A stretch of DNA of 64,000 bases, from contig CAJQUW010001789.1 in NCBI GenBank assembly GCA_907163375.1, positions 58,016 to 122,015 on the forward strand. Reading direction: 5' to 3'. Both the position numbers and the translations under genes were made by a program. This DNA comes from Prostheceraeus crozeri (lineage: Eukaryota; Platyhelminthes; Polycladida; Euryleptidae). Under the pieces are notes generated by a model. That model was not told the origin of the DNA. It saw only the letters and a list, made by a program, of their open reading frames with translations, and made no database searches. Shown here piece after piece: positions 25,780 to 35,086 of the stretch; the stretch's first letter is position 1, and every line of letters begins with the position of its first letter.

Positions 25780-27030
25780 TTCCCTCGTTGTGTCTCCACA
25801 TCTTTGGTCTATGTAGTGGTCAAATATTGCTTTTCCCGTTGTCGATCACACTGTTATAGGCTTGTAAGGCTGATTCCAATACTTAAGCACGAAATGATTT
25901 GTTGCATCCATAAAATTGAATTCTCTTCATCATTTCATTAACATGCTCTGCCGTTGTTTTCCAAGGTAAACGTCTATACTGCAATCTACAAGAACACGAA
26001 GCATTTGCTGTATGATGATTGCGCGTTTCATACCCCACGACACAGCTGATCTAGCATGTATCATTATTTTGGACGCAGCTTCTTCCGTGTAGAACTCATT
26101 CATGTGTAATCATACTAGTCACACTTTCATCTCTAGATTGAATCCATACTTCAAATCTAAAATTGGTAATTTAACATCATGTTGCTTTCATGCACATTTC
26201 TGATTGAATGCTTTCATGAAATGCACAGCAGTCGTCACACAACAAAGACTTCTAAATTGCAGTATAGACGTTTACCTTGGAAAACACCGGCAGAGCATGA
26301 GAGTGAAATCATGAGAATTCAATTTTCTGGATATAGCAAATCATTTCCTGCTTACGTGTTGAAATCAGCTTTACATGCTTATAACGCATGATCCACGACG
26401 AGAAAAGTTATGTTCGACCATTACATAGACCAAAGATGTAGAGATACAAAGAGAAAAAGAAAGAAGAAATCGAAAGGTATCGAAAGAATGATGACAAAAG
26501 TGTGATATTTATGACAGCAAAGCCTAATTTTATTTTAAAGAAGAAACGTCAAGACCATTTAAAGGAGAGTGGATTAAAAATGAAATTTATTGAGGAAACA
26601 GGAGCAACTATAAAATCGAAACTTCAAAGATGGAATCCATTTAGAAAGAATGACTGTACGACCGAATGCTCAGTTTGTACGTCTAAAGGAAAAGGAAACT
26701 GTCAAGCAGTGGGTGGTACATACGATATAGAATGCAGGAAATGTCACACGGTGTGTGCAAGAGAAACATCAAGAAACGCAAAGATGAAAGGAAATGAACG
26801 TAGGAAATGAACAACTGGTAGAAAAGCAGGAAACATCTGTATTATGGAGACATTGCAAAGAACAACATGGCGGAGAAAATCAAGAATTTATTATGAATGT
26901 GACGGGAATGTACCACAATAATGCGATGAAAAGACAAATTGCGGAAGGTGTAGAGGTCAGACGGAAGTGTAAAAAGAACACAAAATTGATAAGCAATAAG
27001 ACTGAATGAAGCCAGCCAAATTTGCCAATT
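25780..27030. mobile_element. Head-to-head pair of Penelope-like retroelement fragments
   Basis: The left arm (about 25,780-25,987, minus strand) is an inverted, diverged copy of the right arm (about 26,250-26,460, plus strand), and both lie upstream of the right copy's endonuclease. The right copy continues to 27,010 with two open pieces: the first has KSKLQRWNPFRKNDCTTECS then CSVCTSKGKGNC and TYDIECRKCH, the cysteine-rich lead into a GIY-YIG domain; the second has SVLWRHCKEQHGG, MNVTG and ISNKTE, the usual C-terminal end. The two pieces overlap in different frames and stops interrupt the earlier part, so neither copy is active. Head-to-head partial copies are a known arrangement for Penelope-like elements. 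Confidence 0.7.
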
Positions 27031-27539
27031 TTGTCTTTAAGAATTTGCTGGATATCTGATTGCGTCATCAAACAGTGCAATGATATTTTATAATTTTATA
27101 TCTTTACAATTCGAATTGCGTTACTCTAAGCAGAGATATCTATGAATGTTCATAGACATCATGATCTGCTGTATGTATGTATGTAAATTTCAAATCTAAT
27201 CATTTGTTAATGATTGATTAATTGATTGATAAGATCTGGTCGATGAAATATATTTCAAAGTTTAATGATAAAAATACTTCAAAAGATATTACCGCATTTT
27301 ATACTTTATTACTTTATTAAATAAAGAACAGTCCAAGTCTTTTTTCACCAAAGCAAAAGTAATAAACGCAAATAGAGCTAACTGACTAGCAAAATGTCAT
27401 TCAATAGTGCTCTGGGTCACTTTCAGTTGCAGTGAACAATGTTTGTAACAATTTAATTCCCCTGCGTTCTTAATCGATATGACATTTGTCATTTGTATAC
27501 CAGTGTAAAAAATGCGATGGGCTCTCTCTTCAACTATCA
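27031..27539. other. Intergenic stretch, no gene recognised
   Basis: AT-rich filler between the Penelope-like and LINE fragments. It holds a short TATG/ATTGATTG simple-repeat patch near 27,170-27,240 and nothing else that I can support. Confidence 0.6.
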
Positions 27540-27870
27540 CAAGTATGTTATTATCTTTTTCATTGAGTCCATCGAAAACAGGAAAGTCAAAACTGAGCGG
27601 CTGATTGCCAAATGGATGTCATGCAACTTTGCAGTCGATACAATGGGCTTTATTCGGTGAAGAAGATGCAAACGACGACTGGTCTCGCCTTTACACGTAT
27701 GTAATTCACATGATCGGCTCATGTCTCATTCAAAACAATACCTAGATATTTTACCATAGTAATTCGATTTACAGGAAGCGGAGCATCAAATAATATGGAA
27801 TGTCGGGAAACAATCATGACACCAGACTTATTGGTGCATAACGTTAATATATTTTGCAATAAAGTGTAAA
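27540..27870 (-). mobile_element. Non-LTR (LINE) reverse-transcriptase fragment
   Basis: Reading the minus strand, NKSGVMIVSR is followed after about 20 residues by VKYLGIVLNE, the paired motifs found after the catalytic site in LINE reverse transcriptases. A second frame then continues with SRRLHLLHRIKPIV, the usual helix that follows. The fragment is short, shifts frame and contains stops, so it is a dead 5'- and 3'-truncated copy. Clade (CR1, Jockey or RTE) cannot be told. Confidence 0.6.
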
Positions 27871-27886
27871 CAAATAAACTGTTTCA

Positions 27887-29642
27887 TATATACGTGGTGT
27901 GATCCAAAATGTCCCGGACTAACCTACTTGCAGATAACCTGTGATAACGAATACTACTTCAGATGTAAATTTAGGTCTTTAAGGCATGAGAAATATGGTC
28001 GCCGAAATTTTTCCGGTCAGTTTTCTATTTTTAAAAAATATTTTTACATTTTAACATGAATTTCTGTATTTTCTGAATTGATCGAGATCCGATTTGTCTT
28101 ATTGTTATAGTTAGATTGATTTTGATTTGTACCTTATTTGACGGATATCTTTGCCATGAATATTGCACGTCTTTTGTTAATTGCTTCATGTGTTACGATA
28201 TCAATCAGTGAAGTTCATTCAGCACGCATTCATTAAGAAATCCGTGTCAACGATGGTTCTTTGTTCTATCAGTTTTCATGATGGATGTGACAAGCGTGTC
28301 TTCAGTCGAATATCGCAGTGTGATACGATACCTCCTGATCCGCGGCTTCGCTGATGGTGACATTCTAAAGGAATTAAGCCTGGCATATGGAAGCAAAGCT
28401 CCATCGAGAACTACTGCTTATTTCTGGATAAGCGAATTTAAACGCGGAAGACAATCTGTGGAGCAAGATTTTTCAACTGTTGGTCGGCCGCAGGAGATTC
28501 CGGAAGAGAAATCGAGTCAGTGCGATGAAGTGATTACAGCACACAGAAGGATAACCATCCGTGAGTTGTCAAGAGAGTTGCGAATCAGTTATCACTCCTG
28601 TCATGACATCATCGAAAGACTTGGATATCGCAAACTGGCATCACGTTTCGTACCGAAGTTTCTGTCACCTGAAATGAAGGAGAACAGACTTCTGGCGGCA
28701 CAGTCAAATTTGGATCTCCTCGAAATGCACGGAGATCAGTTTCTGAACTGCATCCTTACAGAGGATGAAACACCTTTAAGTTTGTATCTGCCTCAAAGTA
28801 AGCGAGAATCTGCAGAGTGGCGAAAATCAGGCGAGTCTGCCCCTTTGAAAATGCGATCCGGAACATCACATCGCCGGTCGTTGATGCTGACGGTCTTTTG
28901 GAACGCTTCGGGAATCCAACTGGTTGACTTTGCGGATATAAAGGAGTAAGAATCAATAGCGAATATTATTCCAATCTGTTATCTGAAGCGAGGAAGAAAA
29001 ATAAGAAAGCCACGAAACATTCCCCTCTACTTGCTTCATGACAATGCTCCGATTCACACCTCGCAGGAGACAACCAATGCCTTAACGAGAAACGGATTTC
29101 AACTATTGAGCCATCCTCCTTATTCACCTGACTTGGCCCCAAGTGACTTCTATCTGTTTAGATTCCTCAAAAAGCATCTTCGTGGACACCATTTTGAATC
29201 GCCAGTTGAACTGCGGGATGCAGTTACTGAGTTTTTTGATTCTTTGACACCGGAATTTTTTCATAAAGCTTTTTGTGAATTGAGACTTCGTTGGCAAAAA
29301 GTGACGAATGCTAACGGCTCATACATTGAAAAGTAAACTGTTTTCTGGAACAAAACATTTGTTTTTCCGTTAATTATTAGTCAGGTTATTAGTGATAGCT
29401 TAACTGTCAAGTTAATCTAAATATATTAATTCTAAATCGCTAGAATTTATAGGAAAATCTTGAAATTCAGACAAAAATGTTTGAAAATTTTGAAAAAATA
29501 GAAAACTGACCGGAAAAATTTCGGCAACCATATTTCTCATGCCTTAAAGACCTAAATTTACATCTGAAGTAGTATTCGTTATCACAGGTTATCTGCAAGT
29601 AGGTTAGTCCGGGACATTTTGGATCACACCACGTATATATAT
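27887..29642 (+). mobile_element. Mariner-family DNA transposon with ~140-bp inverted repeats
   Basis: Inverted repeats of about 140 bases bound the element: the left one reads ACGTGGTGTGATCCAAAATG onward to about 28,032, and the right one (about 29,493-29,635) is its reverse complement with only a few differences. Both ends run into TATATA, so the TA target duplication is present but its exact position is ambiguous. The repeats are longer than the ~30 bp of classic mariners. The interior has one transposase gene, now damaged. The high similarity between the two ends suggests a fairly young insertion. Confidence 0.92.
28278..29336 (+). pseudogene. Mariner transposase (DD34D), frameshifted
   Basis: The N-terminal part holds the paired helix-turn-helix region ending WISEFKRGRQSVEQD and GRPQE, typical of mariner DNA-binding domains. 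The catalytic part has LTEDET for the first aspartate, LLHDNAPIHTS for the second, and HPPYSPDLAPSDFYLF for the third, with 34 residues between the last two (DD34D). The C-terminus RWQKVTNANGSYIEK is the usual family end. The reading frame stops at 28,949 and reopens in the same phase before 29,031; the segment between clearly reads in another phase (INSEYYSNLL), so two compensating frameshifts separate the halves. It would encode a protein of about 350 residues if whole. As it stands it is inactive. Confidence 0.9.
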
Positions 29643-29760
29643 ACAGGGTGGCCATGAAGTTTATACCTGGTTTTAACCCGCTGTCATTTTGAAACTGAAT
29701 GTTCAAATTCAAATTTAATCCACCACATAAAACGATGAGACCCCCTAAGTTATGCTTACA
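29643..29760 (+). repeat. Terminal repeat of an unassigned DNA transposon, left copy
   Basis: The segment starts CAGGGTGGCCATGAAGTTTA and continues CCTGGTTTTAAC, and is matched in reverse complement at 53,148-53,264 over about 117 bases. CAGGGTGTCC-type ends are common on arthropod and other invertebrate DNA transposons. It abuts the right end of the mariner. No target duplication was found, perhaps because the mariner occupies the border. Confidence 0.65.
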
Positions 29761-30207
29761 GCAATCTTCACTGTCTAATATCCTTGACTATCATATATAA
29801 TCTCGAAAAACATTTTGAAGAACACCTAAAGTCAAAAGTTTGTGCAATTGACAGTGATTTTCAAGCACAAACTATGCACTTTTGTGAAGCCATTCGTTGG
29901 TGCCAGCTACTTACATATCCAATAAAAAGAACTGATATAGCACTTGCTTATGGAAAAAGTAATGCTCAAAACATACCCAACGATTAACAATATTTGTTCT
30001 TAAAACGGCCAAGTTCAAAGACTGTTTGAAAGTTAAGAAAGTTTTCAAGAGTGATATAGCCGAAAATTCTTTTCCTATGAATTGAAGAAGTTGATTTATT
30101 CGGTATGGTCTCTCCCAATACACGACTAATTAATACATAAAAAATCAGAGGATTAAATGGCAGGTGTTTCTGGCTGTCTGGAGAATCGCCACCCCTTATT
30201 TTCCGGG
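29761..30207. other. Possible interior of an unassigned DNA transposon
   Basis: This stretch lies between the CAGGGTGG terminal repeat and the Polinton. It has no frame longer than about 70 codons and no recognisable motif. If the terminal repeats at 29.6 and 53.2 kb belong to one element, this is its left interior, and 52,473-53,147 is its right interior. Confidence 0.4.
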
Positions 30208-30213
30208 AAGGTT

Positions 30214-30855
30214 AGTAGTAATAAAACGGCGAACACCCAAACTGCGCCCCCCTTGTCAGACTAGGGCAGCCGCCCTAGTCCGACACCTAGTTTGTTCGAG
30301 TCCGACTCCCCCCCCCCTCTGGAACGACAGAGGTTGGAGTTGCCAGAGGTTGTTCGTGGTGCGCTCTCCAAGCTGGCGTGGTGTGCTGGCTAGGCTGGCG
30401 TGGTGTGCCGGCCAGGCTGGCGTGGTGTGCCGGCTAGGCTGGCGTGGTGTGCCGGCCAAGTTGGAATGGTGTGCCGGCCAGGTTGGAATGGTGGAATTTC
30501 GATGCGAGACCACTCCCATCGTGTTTCTCGTCAAAAGTTGGGTTAACAAAATTTTTTCACCCCCCCCCCTCCGGAGAGGTGGCTTGCCGTGGTCGGACTA
30601 GGTCGTGCCTTATATCAATCGAAAGCTAAGAGTGAGAGAAATTGAACGGCGGTGGTCCCATCTCAATGGGTTCAGCCGTTCAAAAGTTAGAGCCATTTCA
30701 AGATTTTAGGTCAGACCTTGGATTTCACGAAAAAATCCTAAGTGTCAGAGTGACTTTGTATGGGTAAAATTAAAAATTTTTCCAAAGTGTCAAATTTCGA
30801 CCTGGGACCTTTACCAAAACATTTTTCATCAAATTTCTCCGACCCCCCCCCTCGG
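30214..30855 (+). repeat. Polinton 1 left terminal inverted repeat
   Basis: Matches the right end in reverse complement from the terminal AGTAGTAAT through the GACTAGGGC palindrome region, a 22-bp minisatellite, the conserved segment GACCTGGGACCTTTACCAAA, and a poly-C tract near 30,845. The left copy has one unit of the 59-bp repeat found about four times on the right, so the two repeats differ in length. Terminal repeats of this size are usual for Polintons, where they serve in protein-primed replication. Confidence 0.92.
30372..30493 (+). repeat. 22-bp minisatellite in the left terminal repeat
   Basis: About five and a half units of GCTGGCGTGGTGTGCCGGCYAG with minor variants. The right terminal repeat has about three equivalent units. 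It opens a spurious tryptophan- and glycine-rich frame on both strands. Confidence 0.9.
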
Positions 30856-31025
30856 GAGAGGTATCTTTCAACTCTACTTCTAGTGGACGGATTGAGACGT
30901 GTGAGGTCTCATTTGAAAGCCCAGGATGAGACGAATTCAGTAGAGATTCATGTGAGTGTCTACCTTTCTCCGTTTCTGCTTCCGAAAGGCTACAAGTATA
31001 GGCAAGTGCCTTGCTACCGCACACA

Positions 31026-31511
31026 ATGATGACCGACCTCCCGACATCGCGGCGTGTGGCAAGAGACCTTGGATATTCACTCCAAGCGATAGAAACTGTC
31101 ACACATCCCAATGAGAATATCAAGGCTGGTGATTTAGTTGAAAGACTCATGGATTTGGATGAGCATACCATGACTCGAAATCTGGATAGAAGTTGGATAG
31201 AGGATTTCACCATGTCAAACTGCAGCGAAAGGAGGGTGATAGTGGAGCGATATGGAAAGACGGCGACATTTGCTGATGATGAAAGTCCTCCGAACAAGAA
31301 AAGTGACTTAAGAGAGAAGTTGGAGCAAGAGACATTTAAATTATTTTGTGAACGTAAATGTATAGTATGTTTTCAACGGGAAAGGTCCCTTCTCACCCTA
31401 CCATGTGCTCATACCGTTCTCTGTTCTTCATGTCATGCGACATTGAAAACTAAACGTTGCCCTCTTTGTTCTGAAGAAATCTATTCAACTGCCAAGGTCT
31501 ATCTCCCATAA
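31026..31511 (+). CDS. UBA-RING protein resembling the C-terminal half of IAPs (Polinton cargo)
   Basis: A 161-residue protein. Residues about 10-45 (ARDLGYSLQAIE...GDLVERLMDL) look like a UBA domain, which binds ubiquitin. Residues 112-148 form a C3HC4 RING with C112, C115, C127, H129, C133, C136, C145 and C148, followed by STAKVYLP, the short tail by which IAP-type RINGs pair. No BIR domain is present. RINGs of this class recruit E2 enzymes and ligate ubiquitin; viruses use such proteins against host apoptosis or antiviral factors. I chose the ATG pair MMTDLP. The gene lies just inside the left terminal repeat, upstream of the shared promoter, and has no counterpart in Polinton 2, which points to gain or loss as cargo. 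Confidence 0.82.
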   Translation: MMTDLPTSRRVARDLGYSLQAIETVTHPNENIKAGDLVERLMDLDEHTMTRNLDRSWIEDFTMSNCSERRVIVERYGKTATFADDESPPNKKSDLREKLEQETFKLFCERKCIVCFQRERSLLTLPCAHTVLCSSCHATLKTKRCPLCSEEIYSTAKVYLP

Positions 31512-31575
31512 TGGGAAACAACGTGATGCAATTATCCAAAGAGAATCGTCGTCCAATGAGAATCAAGCATTTCTA

Positions 31576-31610
31576 TATAAATAGCGAGCCTTCCACATTG
31601 AGAATCATTC
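31576..31610 (+). promoter_or_regulatory. TATA plus initiator promoter of the left-end gene, Polinton 1
   Basis: TATAAATA is followed by TCATTC (arthropod-style initiator TCAKTY) with 31 bases from the first T of the TATA box to the initiator A, the usual Pol II spacing. CCAAT-like words (TCCAATGAGAATC) lie upstream. The same arrangement is conserved in Polinton 2. Confidence 0.7.
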
Positions 31611-31685
31611 CATCGTTGAATCGCACGAGTGACGGACGCACATTTTCTCTCTCTCTCTAGTTCCCTATTCTATTATCCAACTAAA

Positions 31686-32430
31686 ATGGTAAGTCGCCAC
31701 TTCCCTCCCTCTCCTCCCTTGAACGTTAACTTAATACAATCTTTTTCATTTTCAGGCATCTACTCCATCTGCTGCACTAGTAGGACAAAATGGCGGTCAA
31801 ACGTTACAAGGTTCGCTACAATAAGATCATCTACAACTGAGGCCAGTGGAAGAAACAACCAAGGTACATAATCCTACACCGCTACAGCGTAAATTTAAAC
31901 AAGTCTTGCGTTATGACGATCATAGCGTAGTACTCCAAACGGGAATGCTCCCTTCCACGGATGTCAAGATAATGCACAATCAGTATGGGGACTACATACT
32001 GATCCCCGTGAGTCCGTACATTCGCCACCAACTTGATATTATTGAGGAGTACGTGACGTTGAATATGGACATTCCTACTCCCCTTACTCAAGAGTGGAAG
32101 GCGAGAGATGACAAGGATACTCCCTATAGAAAGATTTGGGATGGTAATCAAATTTGCCTACCGGTATCACATTGGTGTACTTACTATAAGAAGGAGGGAG
32201 ATCAATCAACACCCATCACATGCGACGAGCTCGGAGAAGGTACTTGGGATATCCTTTTCAAAGTGAATGGGCTATATTATGGTCGGCACAAGGATAATAA
32301 AATAGCCTCTCTCTCCATGCATATGGAATCCATCCTATATATTCCAAAAACATCCAACGTGGATGATATAATTGATCAAATCCTTAGCAGCAGTGGTACG
32401 AAGCGCAAGTCGGAGAAGAATGCTGCCTGA
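31686..32430 (+). pseudogene. Polinton left-end protein of unknown function, with a 67-bp intron after the ATG (copy 1)
   Basis: An ATG is followed at once by a GTAAGT donor, and a TTTTCAG acceptor precedes GCATCTACTCCATC, giving a 67-base intron. The body of the protein (about 200 residues) has the conserved stretch GDYILIPVSPYIRHQLDIIE and an SHWCTYYKKEG segment, and ends lysine- and serine-rich (SGTKRKSEK), like a nuclear signal. I do not recognise the family. It is the first gene after a TATA-type promoter and heads the rightward block. This copy is broken; Polinton 2 has a better-preserved relative. Confidence 0.65.
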
Positions 32431-32620
32431 AAACGCAAATCAAAGAAGGAGAATTACTAGTCCTTTCCTAACTCTACCCTATGACAATTTGCTTATGTGC
32501 TTTGAGTGTCGTAGACGTGGTCTTATTAGATACATTTTACTTCTTCGTTGCCATCATATCACTTGTGTATTTTGTCGTGAACAGCATCGATGTAATTCTT
32601 CATTTTGTGATATGTTATAG
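32420..32620 (+). CDS. Small zinc-binding, RING-like protein (copy 1)
   Basis: A 66-residue protein overlapping the end of the upstream gene by 11 bases in another frame. It has an arginine-rich start and then MCFECRRRG, LLRCHHITCVFC and HRCNSSFC, a spacing (C-x2-C, C-x-H-x2-C-x2-C) close to a shortened RING. The same frame and start are kept in Polinton 2, which supports it as a real gene. Ubiquitin-ligase activity is only a guess because the second zinc site is not clear. Confidence 0.55.
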   Translation: MLPENANQRRRITSPFLTLPYDNLLMCFECRRRGLIRYILLLRCHHITCVFCREQHRCNSSFCDML

Positions 32621-32672
32621 AACGTTTCCTTAGATGAGTAAATTTCCGTTTTAGGCTTCTATCATCATTTTT

Positions 32673-33203
32673 ATGGATTGTGAGGGTGAACCTGTACAGG
32701 AGCTCAGTGCTATTGCTATGAACAATTGGACATATCAGATTGTTAGTGTCTATCATCAACATGCCAACTGCGATCCCAATGTTGATCAATGGGCGAGAAA
32801 ACACATTCATGGACTTAATCTGAAATATTTGCAAGACTACGGCTTTTCTTGTGACAGTGCTCTTCTTATTGACTTTAAACGATGGTTAGCTGCTTTCAAT
32901 GTTATACGCATCTTTTGTAATAATCCTGGTAAGGAGAGGAAAGTATTTCCCAATCTAATCATTGATGACATTTTGCTCCCGCCTTGGGATAGTAGAGTGA
33001 ATCAACGCTATCATGAAGTCACCAAACGTTTTAAGGATTTGTGTGTTCCTATTTTGTCTGTTCGTTGTAGTAGCTACGTTCATAACCAATGCTTCTTTCC
33101 TCCTTACCTCAACACTGCCAAAGTCCTGTATGGTTATCATTGCTCGCTGTATGACAGTTACCAGCTGTATCTATTTTATCTCTTTCGAACCATTGATTTA
33201 TAA
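32673..33203 (+). CDS. DEDDh-type exonuclease-like protein (copy 1)
   Basis: A 176-residue protein starting MDCEGEPVQELSAI, which places a D-x-E pair at residues 2 and 4 as in motif I of DEDD 3'-5' exonucleases. Near the C-terminus YHCSLYDSYQLYLF supplies H156-x4-D161, the form of motif III in the DEDDh subgroup. The middle aspartate motif is not certain; residues about 97-99 (IDD) are one candidate. The length suits a minimal exonuclease domain. It sits in the left-end block with a polymerase-domain relative, so a part in DNA replication or repair fits. Polinton 2 has the same gene with about a dozen base changes. The fold assignment is inference from motifs. Confidence 0.5.
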   Translation: MDCEGEPVQELSAIAMNNWTYQIVSVYHQHANCDPNVDQWARKHIHGLNLKYLQDYGFSCDSALLIDFKRWLAAFNVIRIFCNNPGKERKVFPNLIIDDILLPPWDSRVNQRYHEVTKRFKDLCVPILSVRCSSYVHNQCFFPPYLNTAKVLYGYHCSLYDSYQLYLFYLFRTIDL

Positions 33204-33290
33204 TGCATGCTTGCTACACTTATTCAATAAATGTTATTATGAGAAGAGTTATTGTTTTCATGCAATGGATGGGTTAATTAAAGGGCGATC

Positions 33291-33701
33291 ATGTCTTTCT
33301 CAAATGACTGCGGAACATTAAATTTTCATAGACAAAGTTTAAAAGGAGCTGTTCAAGATTATGTGATAAATTTCCATAAAGATGAGACCGACATCGAAGC
33401 AGTGATCGATGATGCTAGCACTCTATTTCTAGAGTTAATGAATACATTCTCTGATAGCATTGTAATGGCGCGATTAGTTGCGAAAATTAAGTTTAGTCAT
33501 TTTGGAAAGGAAGAGGTGGAAAGTCGCTCTTTCCATTTTGCTTCTTATTCAATGGAAGTTGTAGATCACCCCGAAGAAATTTTTAAAAGACATATGATAA
33601 AAATTGCTGAACGTCTTAACGCATTTAACCATCATGGTAGTAGTCTAGTGATTGAAGCGATTTCAGATATTCACATTCAACTTTCCATAAAGAAAAATTG
33701 A
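33291..33701 (+). CDS. Stand-alone relative of the Polinton polymerase N-terminal domain (copy 1)
   Basis: A 136-residue protein with no catalytic motif. Its order of features, FSDSIVMARLVAKIKFSHFG then VESRSFHFAS, IKIAERLNAFNHHGSSLV and SDIHIQLSI, runs parallel to a segment upstream of the exonuclease domain in this element's own DNA polymerase (FRMKALIYLKIKYAKI, VERLEFHIPSS, GLKLNIDKFNERDSGLVFDG, AMIKITLL). I infer a common origin by duplication of that domain. It could act as a polymerase or terminal-protein partner. It is fully conserved in Polinton 2. Confidence 0.5.
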   Translation: MSFSNDCGTLNFHRQSLKGAVQDYVINFHKDETDIEAVIDDASTLFLELMNTFSDSIVMARLVAKIKFSHFGKEEVESRSFHFASYSMEVVDHPEEIFKRHMIKIAERLNAFNHHGSSLVIEAISDIHIQLSIKKN

Positions 33702-33703
33702 AA

Positions 33704-34030
33704 ATGCAGTGGTACTTGATTGTAGCACAACTGGTTTTCGAGCTATGTCTGCTCACTCTCGAAGTATATTCCTTATGTACATGCGTGTATTATTTAGAAA
33801 AGGCTAGCAAATTCATATCTTCAAAAAGACTTGCTATAGACGTTACCAGTAACGGTGAAACTATGTGTTGTGATGTATGTAAGCGAAAGGATGGAAATGA
33901 AAAGCGCATCTTTAAGAGATGTAAGCATGCTTTTTGTCAACGCTGTTTCATACGTAATTGCATTCAACTTTGCAAATGTAACCACTGTGATATTGCTCAT
34001 CTCGAGTGGCACTTATGCCGCAATAGTTAG
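33704..34030 (+). CDS. Membrane-anchored RING-like zinc-finger protein (copy 1)
   Basis: About 108 residues. The first 30 (WYLIVAQLVFELCLLTLEVY) form a hydrophobic span typical of a signal anchor. The C-terminal half has CCDVCKRKDGNEKRIF, KRCKHAFCQRCFIRNC and CKCNHCD, a RING-type spacing. It starts two bases after the previous stop. Membrane RING proteins of viruses often tag host surface proteins for removal, but nothing here fixes a target. Polinton 2 carries a homologous region. Confidence 0.6.
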   Translation: MQWYLIVAQLVFELCLLTLEVYSLCTCVYYLEKASKFISSKRLAIDVTSNGETMCCDVCKRKDGNEKRIFKRCKHAFCQRCFIRNCIQLCKCNHCDIAHLEWHLCRNS

Positions 34031-34081
34031 TACCTATGCAAATGTGGTAAAGACAGGTTTTAGCAAAGACTAACACGGAAA

Positions 34082-34446
34082 ATGGCGAAACGTAAAATGG
34101 CAAAACGTAAAAGTCAAAAGTCTTCAAAGTTTTCTTCAGCCATTCAAGCTCTCCGACAAATGAAAGCAAATCAGCGATACAATGCTATACGACATGCTAA
34201 CGATAAATTCATTTGTGAAATTATTTCTCATGTGAGAAAGTTGAGGACAAAGAAATTAGCACCAAAACAACGAAAGTTACTTAAGTGATATGCTACATAA
34301 TTGCGTTTAATCTCCAATCCTAAAGTCACCCTTCATAGAAAGAGGGAAACTCTAACACAAAAGGGCGGTTTCCTTTCAGCGTTACTACCGATGCTAGCTC
34401 CTGTCGTGGGTGGTATTTTAGGCTATATCTTTAATCCTAGACGGTA
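34082..34446 (+). pseudogene. pX-like basic virion core protein (copy 1, degraded)
   Basis: The start is lysine- and arginine-rich (MAKRKMAKRKSQK), followed by ANDKFICEIISHVRKLRTKK and an RKLLK stretch, then a GGF-led hydrophobic tail. This layout matches small basic proteins of Polintons and adintoviruses that have been compared with adenovirus core protein X. They are thought to condense DNA in the particle. This copy is broken; the counterpart in Polinton 2 is better preserved. Confidence 0.6.
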
Positions 34447-34468
34447 ATGCTAAATCGCAAATTTTAAA

Positions 34469-35086
34469 ATGGATTTCAGACTTCAATGCGATAAAGTACT
34501 GACTGCATCAGGTCCATCTCATGCAGGTAAAACTGTTTTCACGCCAAATTTATTGGATAAAAGAAGGGAGTTGTTTAAGGAACCTATCAATCGAGTGATT
34601 TGGTGTTATGGTATTTATCAACCGTCGCTGTTTCAGAAATTGCAAAGTCGCAACTTTATTCGACATGAAGGAATTATTCCAGTGGATAAACTTCAGTCTA
34701 ATGATGTTGTTGTATTGGATGATCTATTAAAAGAAAGTAAGAATTCCAAAGATGTTACAGATATGTTCACTCGCGCAGCATATCATAAAAGGTGCTTTAT
34801 CATCTATATCACACAAAATTTGTTTCCTGATGGAAAAGAAGCTCGTACACGAAACCTGACTACGCACTATTATGCTATTTTCAAGAATCCGCGAGATAAA
34901 AGTCAATTTGAAATTTTAGCGCGACAAGTTGCACCAAGAGGATCAAAAGCCTTAATTGAAATTTTTCAAGCAGCTACTGAAAAACCACACGGTTACCTAT
35001 TCATTGACTTTACGCAAGAGTGTCCGGAAGAATTTAGATTTCGAAGTGATATTTTGAAAACTCCCATGATTATCTACAAACTATGA
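34469..35086 (+). CDS. Genome-packaging ATPase (FtsK/HerA type), copy 1
   Basis: A 205-residue protein of the size usual for Polinton packaging ATPases. Walker A is SGPSHAGKT at residues 14-22 and Walker B is VVVLDDLL at 80-87; the following helix carries TRAAYHKRC and then IYITQNLF, matching the sensor region of the A32-like group. It drives DNA into the virion by ATP hydrolysis. It ends in an ATGA overlap with the next gene, so the two may be co-translated. Confidence 0.9.
   Translation: MDFRLQCDKVLTASGPSHAGKTVFTPNLLDKRRELFKEPINRVIWCYGIYQPSLFQKLQSRNFIRHEGIIPVDKLQSNDVVVLDDLLKESKNSKDVTDMFTRAAYHKRCFIIYITQNLFPDGKEARTRNLTTHYYAIFKNPRDKSQFEILARQVAPRGSKALIEIFQAATEKPHGYLFIDFTQECPEEFRFRSDILKTPMIIYKL

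Noticed and set aside
30164-30629. Trp/Gly-rich frames in the left Polinton end
   Set aside because: They are translations of the 22-bp minisatellite in the terminal repeat.
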